NCBI GenBank assembly: GCA_947652115.1
Contig: OX393571.1
Coordinates: forward strand, 12,927,792 to 12,991,791
DNA: 64,000 nt
Direction: 5' to 3'
Origin: Blastomussa wellsi
Lineage: Eukaryota > Cnidaria > Anthozoa > Scleractinia > Plerogyridae
The translations under genes were made by a program, and so were the position numbers. Positions within the stretch are counted from its first letter, which is position 1. The number at the start of each line of letters is the position of its first letter. Of this stretch, positions 33,710 through 43,709 are shown in pieces. The notes under the pieces were generated by a model. The model was not told the DNA's origin. It ran no database searches and was given only the letters and a program-made list of their open reading frames with translations.

Positions 33710-36181
33710 TCAGTCTAATGGAATATCATCCATATTGATTACCTGTGGTCGAGCTGGCTGAAGTGTGAGACTATTGATCCACCTTTGAAGCAACTGTACT
33801 GCTCCACCAGCCGGAAACACGTGGTTCAAATCGAAAGGGTCGTCGTCTGGACTGGGATTCATCATTCTCAAGGCGATGGCTTCTTCATTTCCTGGTGCGA
33901 AGTCTTCTTGCTTCAACGCGTACTTCCACATTTCAAGTTGACCGTGAATTGCATCAAGCATACGGCGCCTCATGTCCGGTTCACTATTGACATAAACCTT
34001 GTAGTAAGCACCATTCCAGCCGGTTCTTAACATTTCAAGGAAATTACTCTGGAGGCCATGTTTGCTTGCAATTTCTCTAAGATCTTCCACTAAGGACTTT
34101 TTCAGAGGATCCAAGGTTTCAAGGTTGCAATCAGCGTCGAGAGCCATATCGATCAACTCCTTGCTGACCTGGAGGTAAATATCTTCCAAATCATGGTATC
34201 GATAACTTGGAGAAGGATTGCTTCCTTGTATTGTTTCGGTTTGCAGCACAGGAGTCCCACTATTGCCTTTGGATGTTGGTAAGGTTGGCTTACTGCTTGG
34301 AATGCATTGTTCCTTTATGGATTGCTTCGCATCGTTTTCATTCTGCATCATAGTTTTTGAAACTTTCATTGGGCTTTCTATGATTTTCTCCACTTCCCTG
34401 GCCGCGTGTTCAAGAAGCTCGGGTTCTTCAATGTAGTCTTCTCCAAACATATTGTATGATGGCACAAAGAAATGCCGCAAATCCTTCTTTGTAAGAGCTT
34501 CCAATAGGTTCCCGAGAAGCTTCATCATGCATTCCGCTCTGTTGTTTTCGGTCCACATCTCAGCACCGGTCTCTTCAATCGTTTGCAGAAGAAGGTTCTT
34601 CAGATGAAACGTCACCAAACCTTTTGGCTCACCTGTTGGCTGGGAAAGATAAGCGCGATGATATTTCTTGAGGCAGCGGTAGCAGTCCCGTTGGATCTCG
34701 TTCATCTCCAGACTTAACAAGTATTCAGCATGAGAAAAAGATATTCTGAAGTCGCAATCGGGATTGCCATTTGTCCTTGGCGGCTTAACAACCAAGTGGA
34801 ACCCCTCTTGGATAACTTTTTTGACCAGTTCCGGCGAAGGCCATTTACGGTCTCTTTTGATCCACTCTCTTGCAACCTTTGGCCATCCTTGGGATTTCAA
34901 GGCTGGGACGAGATCAATTCCAAGTTTTCGGTGGTACGCTTCTTTTGTTTTCTCTGTATGTTCTTTCATCTCCGTTCCTGTTCCTAAGAAGTGTTCAAAG
35001 AAGTGTTTATTCGCTTCTATTCTAGCATTTTTCATCTTTTCATCTTCGCCGTTACCATCTGCACTGCGTCTCACATCTTCAGAGGACAGCTCCCCTTTGT
35101 CAGCTGATATTTTCACCTCTATTTTGTCTTCAGGGTGTTTCTGATCATCGTCACTGTTTTGCTGCGTGACAAATTGCTCATCCTCATCATCGGGACGTTC
35201 CGTGCGGCTTTCGGTTTCGTCCGCGTTACAATTTTCTGACGTGACACGCTGCTGCCCGTGACAAACAGCTTCGCCCGCCCTACTTCCGTTTTCGTTTTGC
35301 AATCGACTTTCGATCGCTTGAACTCGGGCTTTGAAGTTTACCGTTGCATCGCCACCAAAGATCTCTTGAAAAACACCAGGAAAGCTTTGAACAATATCGT
35401 TCGGACTATCTTTAGTCACCCACGCTTTCAAAACCTCACGCATACGATGAAAATATTCGTCGAAAGCATCCGCGTGCTCCCTTGTATACTCAATTCCTCT
35501 TGTGGCACAATTCGCACTGAACAAGCTCTCCCACTCAGCCACGTCCATATTATACCAACTTTGGGCGTCTATCAACTTCTGCAACTCTTCAAACTGCGTT
35601 TCAAACGATTGTTTAGCTTCAATCGTTAAAGCCGGACTCTTGTCCTTGTTCTTCCAACCGCTTAAAATAAACTGCGGGCCGAGTTCGCGATCGTCTCGCG
35701 ACATTGCCCGCAAGAAACTTGTTAGAAGATCGATTGAACCGGGCGCAGCGATGCCATAAATTGCGGGGTGGAACTTCTTTACGGCTAACGTTGCCACGTA
35801 ATCTGTATCTCCAACGAGGAGGGATTGTAACACGGGATGACCGCTTCCTTTGATTTTTGCATGCAGTGGATTTAAAGCTGAATATTCGAGTAGCTCCTCG
35901 TAAATCAAACACTTCTCCCCAACAGGGAAGATCATAATATCCACATCCCCATAATCATCGGGTGCTAGACACTTCAAATCTTCTGCCGCGCTTCCATAAG
36001 GTCGGACCACGATCTGATTTTCAGTTTTCTCGCTCAAAAACTCGGACACCTGCTCTAAAACATAACTCGAAACATATTCATTATGTTCCTTCGACATTTG
36101 GGCTTCCCTTTCTCGCTCTCCAAGAGACTTGAAGATGTGGTTTAGTTCCTGGTAATTAACATCGCGTGCTGACGCTGCCAT
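33710..36181 (-). CDS. Mab-21/cGAS-like nucleotidyltransferase domain protein (intronless, 823 aa)
   Basis: This is a cGAS-like receptor/Mab-21 family protein. Family members with intact active sites make cyclic di- or trinucleotides on sensing nucleic acid; others are inactive. Visible signature: GS at residues 63-64 (RPYGSAAEDL), Asp79 and Asp81 in GDVDIM, and a third acid, Asp423, in IDLVPALKSQGW. The C-terminal Mab-21 half has ISFSHAEYLL (480-489), CYRCLKKYHR (500-509), TFHLKNLLLQ (524-533) and MWTENNRAECMMKLLGNLL (542-560). No cGAS-type zinc thumb is visible. An acidic low-complexity linker at about 300-385 lies between the second and third acids. Residues 655-823 form an unassigned C-terminal region. 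There is no membrane segment. The open frame is uninterrupted across 2472 bp, which fits a retroposed or intronless family copy. The Asp423 assignment is my alignment by eye. Activity and ligand are unknown. Confidence 0.82.
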   Translation of the reverse strand: MAASARDVNYQELNHIFKSLGEREREAQMSKEHNEYVSSYVLEQVSEFLSEKTENQIVVRPYGSAAEDLKCLAPDDYGDVDIMIFPVGEKCLIYEELLEYSALNPLHAKIKGSGHPVLQSLLVGDTDYVATLAVKKFHPAIYGIAAPGSIDLLTSFLRAMSRDDRELGPQFILSGWKNKDKSPALTIEAKQSFETQFEELQKLIDAQSWYNMDVAEWESLFSANCATRGIEYTREHADAFDEYFHRMREVLKAWVTKDSPNDIVQSFPGVFQEIFGGDATVNFKARVQAIESRLQNENGSRAGEAVCHGQQRVTSENCNADETESRTERPDDEDEQFVTQQNSDDDQKHPEDKIEVKISADKGELSSEDVRRSADGNGEDEKMKNARIEANKHFFEHFLGTGTEMKEHTEKTKEAYHRKLGIDLVPALKSQGWPKVAREWIKRDRKWPSPELVKKVIQEGFHLVVKPPRTNGNPDCDFRISFSHAEYLLSLEMNEIQRDCYRCLKKYHRAYLSQPTGEPKGLVTFHLKNLLLQTIEETGAEMWTENNRAECMMKLLGNLLEALTKKDLRHFFVPSYNMFGEDYIEEPELLEHAAREVEKIIESPMKVSKTMMQNENDAKQSIKEQCIPSSKPTLPTSKGNSGTPVLQTETIQGSNPSPSYRYHDLEDIYLQVSKELIDMALDADCNLETLDPLKKSLVEDLREIASKHGLQSNFLEMLRTGWNGAYYKVYVNSEPDMRRRMLDAIHGQLEMWKYALKQEDFAPGNEEAIALRMMNPSPDDDPFDLNHVFPAGGAVQLLQRWINSLTLQPARPQVINMDDIPLD

Positions 36182-37005
36182 TGAACTTAAAACTGAAATA
36201 CTCTTGTAGACTTAGTAAAATGTTCAATGGGTGTATATTATGTCGTTTCTCGCCGTCGCTGTTTTTTTTGAGAACTAAGCCGGAAGCTTGTTGCACTTCA
36301 GCCGAGACGAGTATAAAACGCGAAGCGCGAGAGACTGGTGACAAGGACCAAGCGCAAGGGGCAACGGGCAGGAGGATAGCAGTAAGAGAGGCGTCTGGGA
36401 ACGAGGAAGGTTTCTAACTTCTCGGTCAATAACAAGCGTATCGCGAGATACACGTGTAGCCAATTCTCTGTCATGTTGCTTAGCAACGTCAGGGACACAC
36501 ACCGCCGGCTCAGAGGCCGGATTTCGTCGTCAACAGTTACTTTTCCCCGAATGACTGCACAACCAACAAATTAGGACTCAAAAGGACGATGAATATTTAT
36601 ATCTCGACTTTTCGATTCTGAAATACAACTGGGCTGGATTTACGGTCTCAGCGCCCGAAGAAAACTCTGGCGCAACCGTCAGTACGCTATGATATACATA
36701 GTGAACTAATGCTTGCCCTCTTACATGTAAATAAAGTCATGTTTTCTTATGCTTTCCCTTGAGATATACATGTTCATAGCGTGAGGTATCCTTTGTAGTA
36801 TCGCAAGATTCCGTTAATACTCTCGTCCATGCTAGTGAACGCTCGTGAAGTCTCGGTAAGTCTTTGGCAGTCCTTCGGCTCGGCTTATTTCCAACTCTTT
36901 TCATCGGATGCAACTGTCCACTGAGTACATTAATGCTCTATTTACAGTAAATACGGTGATACAAAATCAAAGGAAATGACAATGGCAAATGTCTCATTCG
37001 CGATT
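36182..37005. other. Intergenic region upstream of the cGAS-like gene
   Basis: Contains the presumed 5' flank of the minus-strand cGAS-like gene and the 3' flank of TMEM38. The segment at 36475-36551 is the dispersed repeat also seen at 2261-2353. A minus-strand AATAAA-like signal for TMEM38 was not convincing. Confidence 0.5.
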
Positions 37006-40000
37006 TTACTCTTTTTTCTTCTTGGCGTCTGAAGTGTCAGCCTTTTCAGATGGTTGTCTGAAGAGAACAGCAGCCACGGCTTTCTCCAGGTGAGTAAAAG
37101 GATCACTTGTGTTGCTGAGGTACATCAGGACCTGAAGGAACGACCCCACACAAGCAATGCTTAGAAGAACCTCAGCTGTGTTGAATTCTATGAAACGCTT
37201 TTGAACCACAATGAAAAGGGCGCTACCAGCGATAGACAGTTTTGTGACACTGAAATAAACAAACGTATAAACAAATAAATAATTTTAAAATTAATAGCTA
37301 CTTGAGGCTTTTTTTTTCACTGGCAACGGAGTCGAATTTAGAGACATAAGCGGAGCATTACGATCTAGTGAAGATCGGATCGGAGTCGTAAACAGAGTCC
37401 CGATTCTGTTTATGAGGCCTTCCAAGGGGGTAGCTGTGTCGCAATGTCGCTTGCTTTTGGAGACCGATGTCGCCTAACCTACAGCTGCAAATGTCGCTGT
37501 CATTTATTGAAGTGTACGCAACTGTACCTATCATGTGAGCGGCGAAGGCTGAACGCTTCTACGGGGCTTTGGGGGTAGGCTCCCGCGGGAAAATTTTTAA
37601 AATCTGAACCCTCAAAAATGCAATTTCCTGTATTCTGAGTCACTTTTATTGGTAAGATGCACAACTTTCCAATGTCACCGTCGTTTTCACTGTTTATTAT
37701 GTCGTTGTCGCATTTTAGCAGCGTAATCATGTCACTTGTCGCTTTTTAAAAATCTCCATGTCGCCAGTTTTCAGGGCCGTGTCGCATGTCGCTTTTACCC
37801 CTTGGAAGGCCTCGTTTATGACTCCGTGACTTATGATCTAGTGAAAACTAGATTGTCGGAGTCGCAGACAGTAAGGAAGTACTCTGAGTGCCTAAAACTA
37901 GCAATGTGATTGGTTTATTTTCCCGCTCCCGCTTACGACTCCGACAAGCTACTTTTCATTGGATCATAAGCGATGGAGTCATAAGCAGAATCGAAAGAAA
38001 GTGTAAATGTTTTGATTCAACCTACTACGATTTCCATCAACCCCCTCACGACCCCTTCCATGGTGATGCAAAATTGTTCCCAGTATCTCCAATTTTCAAA
38101 AACCGCAGGAGTCCATGTCCATGAGCGTAGCCAAGTTTTTCAAAGGGGGGGGGGGGGTGGGGGTCACACCCAGGATACTCACCATATTGTAATGTTGACA
38201 TCCACATTGTGTCTTACTTGTTTACTTTAAAGTCTCAGAAGGGCGGAGTCACAGGTACACCAGGACCCCACCTGGCTACACCTTTGCAAACAACAATGGA
38301 AGTGTATGTAGAACTCGACCCAACCCAACTTCTCCTGGGTTCCTACCTCCTGCCCATCTCCAAGACCATTTGACCACTGCATCTCTTAAAAGTAAAGCCT
38401 TTTAACCCCAGCTGGTTCATCAATGGTTCAACCCAGAGTCCAGCACAGTGGTCCTTTTTGCCACTGTGCCTTCCACCAAAAGAATACTTAAAAGACATCA
38501 TTTCTGTACTAATTACAAACTTACAATGATGGGTAAAGTGCTTCGTTCACAGCTTCCACTTTGCCTTGAACAAACTTAACAACTGGTCTTAAGAGTCGAC
38601 TGCCTGCTCCTAAATTCAAAGTAAATAAATACAGTAAGTAAAATTTGTATGAGCCACAGTGCCATTCTTGCCCCCATAGCCCTTTCCGTTTCTCTTAGCC
38701 GGCTGGGCCTTGGCACGAAAAACGAAGGGCTCTGGGGACATACGATTTTCAAAAAAATTCAAACCTTTTTTATTGGCTGTCGAGAACAAAGAAATCTTAA
38801 ACGGAAGTCAAAATGTTCGCTAGCCGCCGTATTACAACACACAACATGTAGAAACATAATTCTATATACACGAAGTCCGGAAGTCCTAGATTCTCGGACC
38901 GGAAATCCTATGTCTCCAGAGCCCTTCGTTTTTCGTGCCAAGGCCCTGCCGGCTAAGAGAAACGAAAAAGCTATGGGGAAGAGAATGCCACAGTGCAACT
39001 TGCCACTTGAGTCCAACAACTTCAGTGCTGCAAATTTTTGACAGCTCACAGTCCAAAAAAAGGTTGCTGTGTGGTATTTTTTTCAGTTGAATATAAGACA
39101 GAAACAATAAAAGCTGGATCTCTAAGGTCAATTTATGCTGTAAACCCTTCAAACATTTGTAATAGAAAGATGTATTTCTGACAAATTAATGGAAACATAC
39201 TATTAAATATCATTTTTTTAGACCCTGTGGACAACTCTCTCTAAAATGGGCACAATCTGGACTGGCTGTTCATCTTAGAGATATGTCTGGCTTATAAAGA
39301 GTTTGGATGCAGATGGGAATGACTAAAAAATGACTCAGAGGGACCCCAACTGTCCGTCTTATGGAGGAGTCCGTCTTACAGAGGTGTCTGTTAAGAGAGA
39401 GCTGAATGTACACATACGCCTTACCTTTTGCAGTTCCTATTGCTATCATAACAAGCCATGCATCAGGATAGAGTGGTGCAGCCATTTCCACTCCCTTAAG
39501 AATGTTCTTTGCCCTGTGGGCTTCTTTGAGAACCAGAAGAATAACCTGCAAGTTGAAACAGAAATTGAGCATTTAAAGGGGACAGGTGTCACAAAGATGT
39601 ACACCAATGGAATCCTACAAATAGTGCCCTGCTTTGTACAAAATCACTATGCCAGTGTACTGAAACTAAAAAAGAAGCAATAATACCATTATGATACCAT
39701 CTCAACTAGAAAAAGTCAGCTGCGTTCTTCAAGTTCTGCCATAGCTTGAACAAAAAGCTAACAAGTCCTTCAGCAATTTACTTGATATCATGTTAGCCAT
39801 GTTGCCTTGAAGATTGTTGTTCATTAATGAACAGAAAGAAAGTGACAGAAATTGATTCTTAATTAAATGTGGCTAAATGAAATTTAGGCGAGGTTATACT
39901 CTTTCCACTGAGTTTTGCTCAGTGTGACAGCGCCTGGCAGTTGCCGCTCACAGGGTTGTCATGGTTACCATTCTGGTCAGTAAGTCAGTCAGTTGGCCAG

Positions 40001-43000
40001 TCAGTCAGTCAGTCGGTTAGTTGGTCAGCAGTCAGTCAGTCAGTCAGTTAGTTGATCAGTCAGTCAGTCAGGCGGTTAGTTGGTCAGCAGTCAGTCAGTC
40101 AGTCAGTCAGTTGGTCAGTCAGTCAGTCAGTCAGTCAGTCGGTTAGTTGGTCAGCAGTCAGTCAGTTGGTCAGTCAGTCAGTCAGTTAGTTGATCAGTCA
40201 GTCAGTCAGTCAGTAAGTTGCATGCATTGGTCAGTCAGTCAGTCAGTCAGTCAGTCATGGTTGTCATGGTTCCTGTTCGCACTTGGGATTTCAGGCACTT
40301 TCCCCACACTCATCTATTGGTGATGAGTTTCAGGTTAATTAATACTGCTGAAAAATAAGTGCATTATCCAAATACTCGTAACAGCATTTGGTATGCCAAT
40401 TATGCAAATAGAACAATATTGTTCAACCTATAAAATATTTAAGAATATAAATTGAACTAAAAAACTAAACATACCCATAATGGCTTCAGCATAAAGATCT
40501 TGGTAAACAAATCCAAAGGACAAAAGAACACAAGGTACCTTAGAAAAAAAGAATAATAATGTCTAATACTGAGAATTTATTGAGTAGAAATGACATTTTC
40601 ACAGATAAAATTATACAATTCTAGTACGGATAGCTGACTATATTGACTCAATTAAATAATATGGTCACCGTTATTTATAAAAACATTTACCATGACAAAT
40701 ATGTTAAGTATGTCACTCTTGAAATGGCCATTCGAACATAAATTTAAGAGGTACAATATCTCACACAGTCAGTTGAATGTGTGTTAACTTCTTGAGTCTC
40801 AAGCTCATGAGTCTGTGCTTGCACACCTCAAATGAACTACTTTAAAGAAATTTGTAAAACTCATAAAGACTCTGGGAAAAACTTGTTCCACATGTATCAA
40901 TCAGTTTGCAATCAGTAACAGATTGACAATCAGTTGACAGTATGATTTGGCGAGCCAATGAGACACTCAGTTAGTCAGTCTGTCTGTGGACAGTCAACGA
41001 GTGAGCCAGTCAGGTAGTCAATTAGTCTACAGTCTATGAGTGAGTGAGTGACTGAGTCAGCCAGTCAGCCAGTCAGTCAGCCAGCAGGCCAGTCAGTCAG
41101 CCAGTCAGTTAGTCAGTCAGTCAGTGAGCCAGATCAAATTGGAATATAGAAGTGTTGTTTTTGTTGGAGAGAGAAAAACCGGAGAACCCGGAGAAAATCC
41201 TCAGAGCAAGGATGAACCAACAACAAACCCGTATATGATGCCGGGTCTGGGAATTGAACCTGGGTCACATTGGTGGGAGGCAAGCGGGGATACTCTAATT
41301 ATACATGATAGGGAGGTCCGACGTAAAGTTTTGGGTTGAAAATTTACACGCTCTTTATTTTTTTGGGTCAAGAGATCTGTCACGTATTTGTTTAGGTCTT
41401 AAAAAATATGCAAATTGTTTTGTATCACATCTCCGATCTCATTAGCTTATTGATGCAAAATCATGTATTAGAAGAGTCTGTTTGATTGAGTAAATCCGTA
41501 ATGAGGTGTTTTTGGGTAGGAAATTTTGATGCCAGGTATTGTTTGGTTCTGGAATTTTAGGCTTGTGTATTTTTTTGGGTTTGTAATATGAAGCTCCGTT
41601 GGACACCCCCCCCCCCCCCCCCCTTCATGTATAATGCCAGGGCTAGAAATTAAACAAATTTAGTTATCATTTGGCAACTGAGTGGTAAATTTTAGTCGCC
41701 AAATTCAAATCTTTAGTCACCAGATTAAATAAAATGGGGAGTAATTCAAAACATCATCTGTAGATAAATGTTTTGGTTACTAACTTTTTAGTGAACGTAT
41801 GCTAACACAACTGCGAACAATGAAGCTGAAGAATCTTCGAAGGAAGCAACATGGCGGATAGCCATACATTACAAAAGACACAATTCGTAGGCATACATGA
41901 CGTACACAAGGGTTTGCAATGAATTATAGGGCTTGAAAGTTGAACTTGAAAGTTTTTACGATGCAAGAGCAGGTGATGCAAGAGAATCTTTTGCAACAAA
42001 GCAAAAAGATGGAATATCTTTTCTTAATTTGACATCTTTCACTATAATTTTCTGGAAGGAAACAACGTTTGAGAAAAGGCCATTATACAATGCCAATACG
42101 AAGAAATCTAGTCACCATTTTGGCAACTAAACCAGAACTTTTAGTCGCTGTGGATGATATTTTAATCGCATTGGCGGCCATATCAGTCGCAATTTTGAGC
42201 CCTGAATGCGAGTACCCCCCTCCCCGGGCACCACTGCACCATCCCTGTTTCCCCTATTACAGTAGGCTCGATTACCAGCCGCTGTTCGGGCACAAGACCG
42301 GACTCGAGAGAGCGGCGGAAATCGAGCCTACTATTACAGCTAATTATATTGTATAATCTCTTACCAAATGACAGACATAATAGCAATTTGTTGGGTGTCC
42401 AGCAATGGTAAAATTAAAGAGTTTCCCAGCAAAAAATTAGCCAAAATGGTCCCAGCAAAACAAGTTAAAACACTTGAAACCCAGGAAGACATTGGGTGTG
42501 AGTAAGCAAAAGACACAGACCCTGTAACAATAAACACACAGAACGTATTCATTTGAGGGTGAATAGCCCTTTGGCAACAAACAACAACAAGCTTTATTTG
42601 CATACATTTAACAATAAAAGATATACAAGTACAGAATACCTGCAAAATAGCAGAGCTAATCGAGGCAGGTAGTATGGTGGTGTGTCTAACCATCACATGG
42701 TATAAAATTCCCCAATACGCAAAACGTGACTAGCGCCTTACCAAGGTTCCTTGATTTTATTGACAAAGTATCACAGTATCCGTCTATAAGTTTGAATCTG
42801 TTTTTTCCTATACAAACCTTCCATAATACGTGGATTGCAAGGCGCTGGACATGTTACATACATTGTGTAACTTCGGCTGCCTATGCACTACAGGGGCAGA
42901 TCCATGAATTTTTGATAGAGTGGTCCAAACTTTGACTTAGTTGAGTGATAATACGCAATACTGTAGATGCAAGAATTTCATTGTCAAAAGAGTATTAAGA

Positions 43001-43569
43001 AACAAAAAATTTGGTTAGGGAAGGGGGGTCCGGATCCCCCGGACCCTCCCCCTGGATCCGCCACTTCAATGGATTGCGAGGAAACCTCCTAAATTATGTG
43101 TGCAAAGTTAAACAGCTATAAATACTTTAAGCATACTTTAAGCAAACCTTATAGTTAAAATTTTGGAGAATAGTCAAATCAAAAGTTTACTATAATCCAT
43201 TTTGCCACCTTTTGGAATTGACAAGTCACGTGACAACCAGCTGCAGAGAAACTGAGTCTTGAAACCCCACTTCCAAAGATTTGCGTATGGATTTTACAGT
43301 TTTCCCTTCCATCGGGGACAATGAAAGGTTCTTCCACTGAACTTGAAGAAACATTTTATTTTTCAACCGGTCTTTCGATCGATATTAAGGTTCGAAGTCA
43401 CCCAAACGCCCTTTATATTATACCAGCCTTTTGTACATGCACATTTACCTTCTGCCATCCGCAATTTTAAGATCATGATGGTGTAATGAACACATTGTAG
43501 CACCGGAAACATGGGAATCTTAGCAAACTGTTCGGCATATAACCCGAAAAGTTCGCGAAATTGATCCAT
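37006..43569 (-). CDS. TMEM38: Trimeric intracellular cation channel (TRIC), 263 aa, six exons
   Basis: TRIC channels carry K+ counter-current in the ER/SR membrane during Ca2+ release. Exons: 43449-43569, 42365-42521, 40475-40538, 39425-39545, 38525-38609, 37006-37249, summing to 264 codons with the stop. The start is MDQFRELF at 43569, because the following AKIPMFPV aligns with the family N-terminus; an upstream ATG at 43602 would add eleven residues. Family landmarks: a hydrophobic segment with LTCFAGTILANFLLG, YLVFFCPLDLF, the KEAHRAKNILKGV segment (the KEVxR region that binds lipid in relatives), and DAWLVMIAIG. The rest is hydrophobic helices. The protein ends AKKKKE, a lysine-rich tail consistent with ER residence. 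The A/B paralogue choice does not apply, since the gene probably predates that split. The start lies 140 bp from the EBNA1BP2 start on the other strand. Confidence 0.93.
39974..40256. repeat. GTCA tetranucleotide array in a TMEM38 intron
   Basis: Long imperfect array of GTCA/CAGT units broken by GGTTAGTTGGTCAGCA blocks, which themselves recur every 60-70 bp and suggest a higher-order repeat. Confidence 0.95.
40972..41127. repeat. Second GTCA/CCAGTCAG array
   Basis: Imperfect GTCAGTCA and CAGCCAGTCAG units in the next TMEM38 intron. It ends against an inverse family 2 SINE at about 41128. Confidence 0.9.
41128..41285 (-). mobile_element. SINE family 2, inverse copy
   Basis: GGAATTGAACC is the inverse B box and GGAGAACCCGGAG, GGATGAACCAAC match the inverse of the element at 26300-26475. 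It lies in a TMEM38 intron. Confidence 0.7.
41638..42204. mobile_element. CAGGG-type non-autonomous DNA transposon, 567 bp
   Basis: The left end CAGGGCTAGAAATT and right end AATTTTGAGCCCTG are inverted ends with few mismatches, flanked by the direct repeat AATGC (41633-41637 and 42205-42209). Repeated TTAGTCGC/TTTAGTCACC motifs occur at both ends. It lies in a TMEM38 intron. Confidence 0.75.
42892..43065. mobile_element. Small inverted-repeat element in TMEM38 intron 1
   Basis: GGGGCAGATCCATG at the left and CCTGGATCCGCC at the right are imperfect inverted termini. GGTCCGGATCC/GGATCCCCCGGACC also forms an internal palindrome. Confidence 0.45.
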
Positions 43570-43709
43570 GACAAATGCCAACAGATTTCGGCGTGCAAAC
43601 ACGAAAGAACGCCGGCTCGAAGAGATCAGTCAACAGAGAAAAGATAAACAAATGACTGAGCCTCTGTGGTCAGCGGTTTATTCAAACCAGTCCTTTTGCG
43701 AAAAACAAC
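43570..43709. promoter_or_regulatory. Bidirectional promoter region TMEM38/EBNA1BP2
   Basis: The two start codons face away from each other with only 140 bp between, so both core promoters and both 5' UTRs must lie in or overlap this interval. No TATA box is visible, in keeping with housekeeping promoters. Confidence 0.65.

Noticed and set aside
35258..35629. Plus-strand open frame of 123 codons
   Set aside because: It is the antisense shadow of the cGAS-like gene, with no family features.
39974..40256. CRISPR array
   Set aside because: The units are 4-bp GTCA repeats with no spacers of constant length in a eukaryotic intron; it is a microsatellite.
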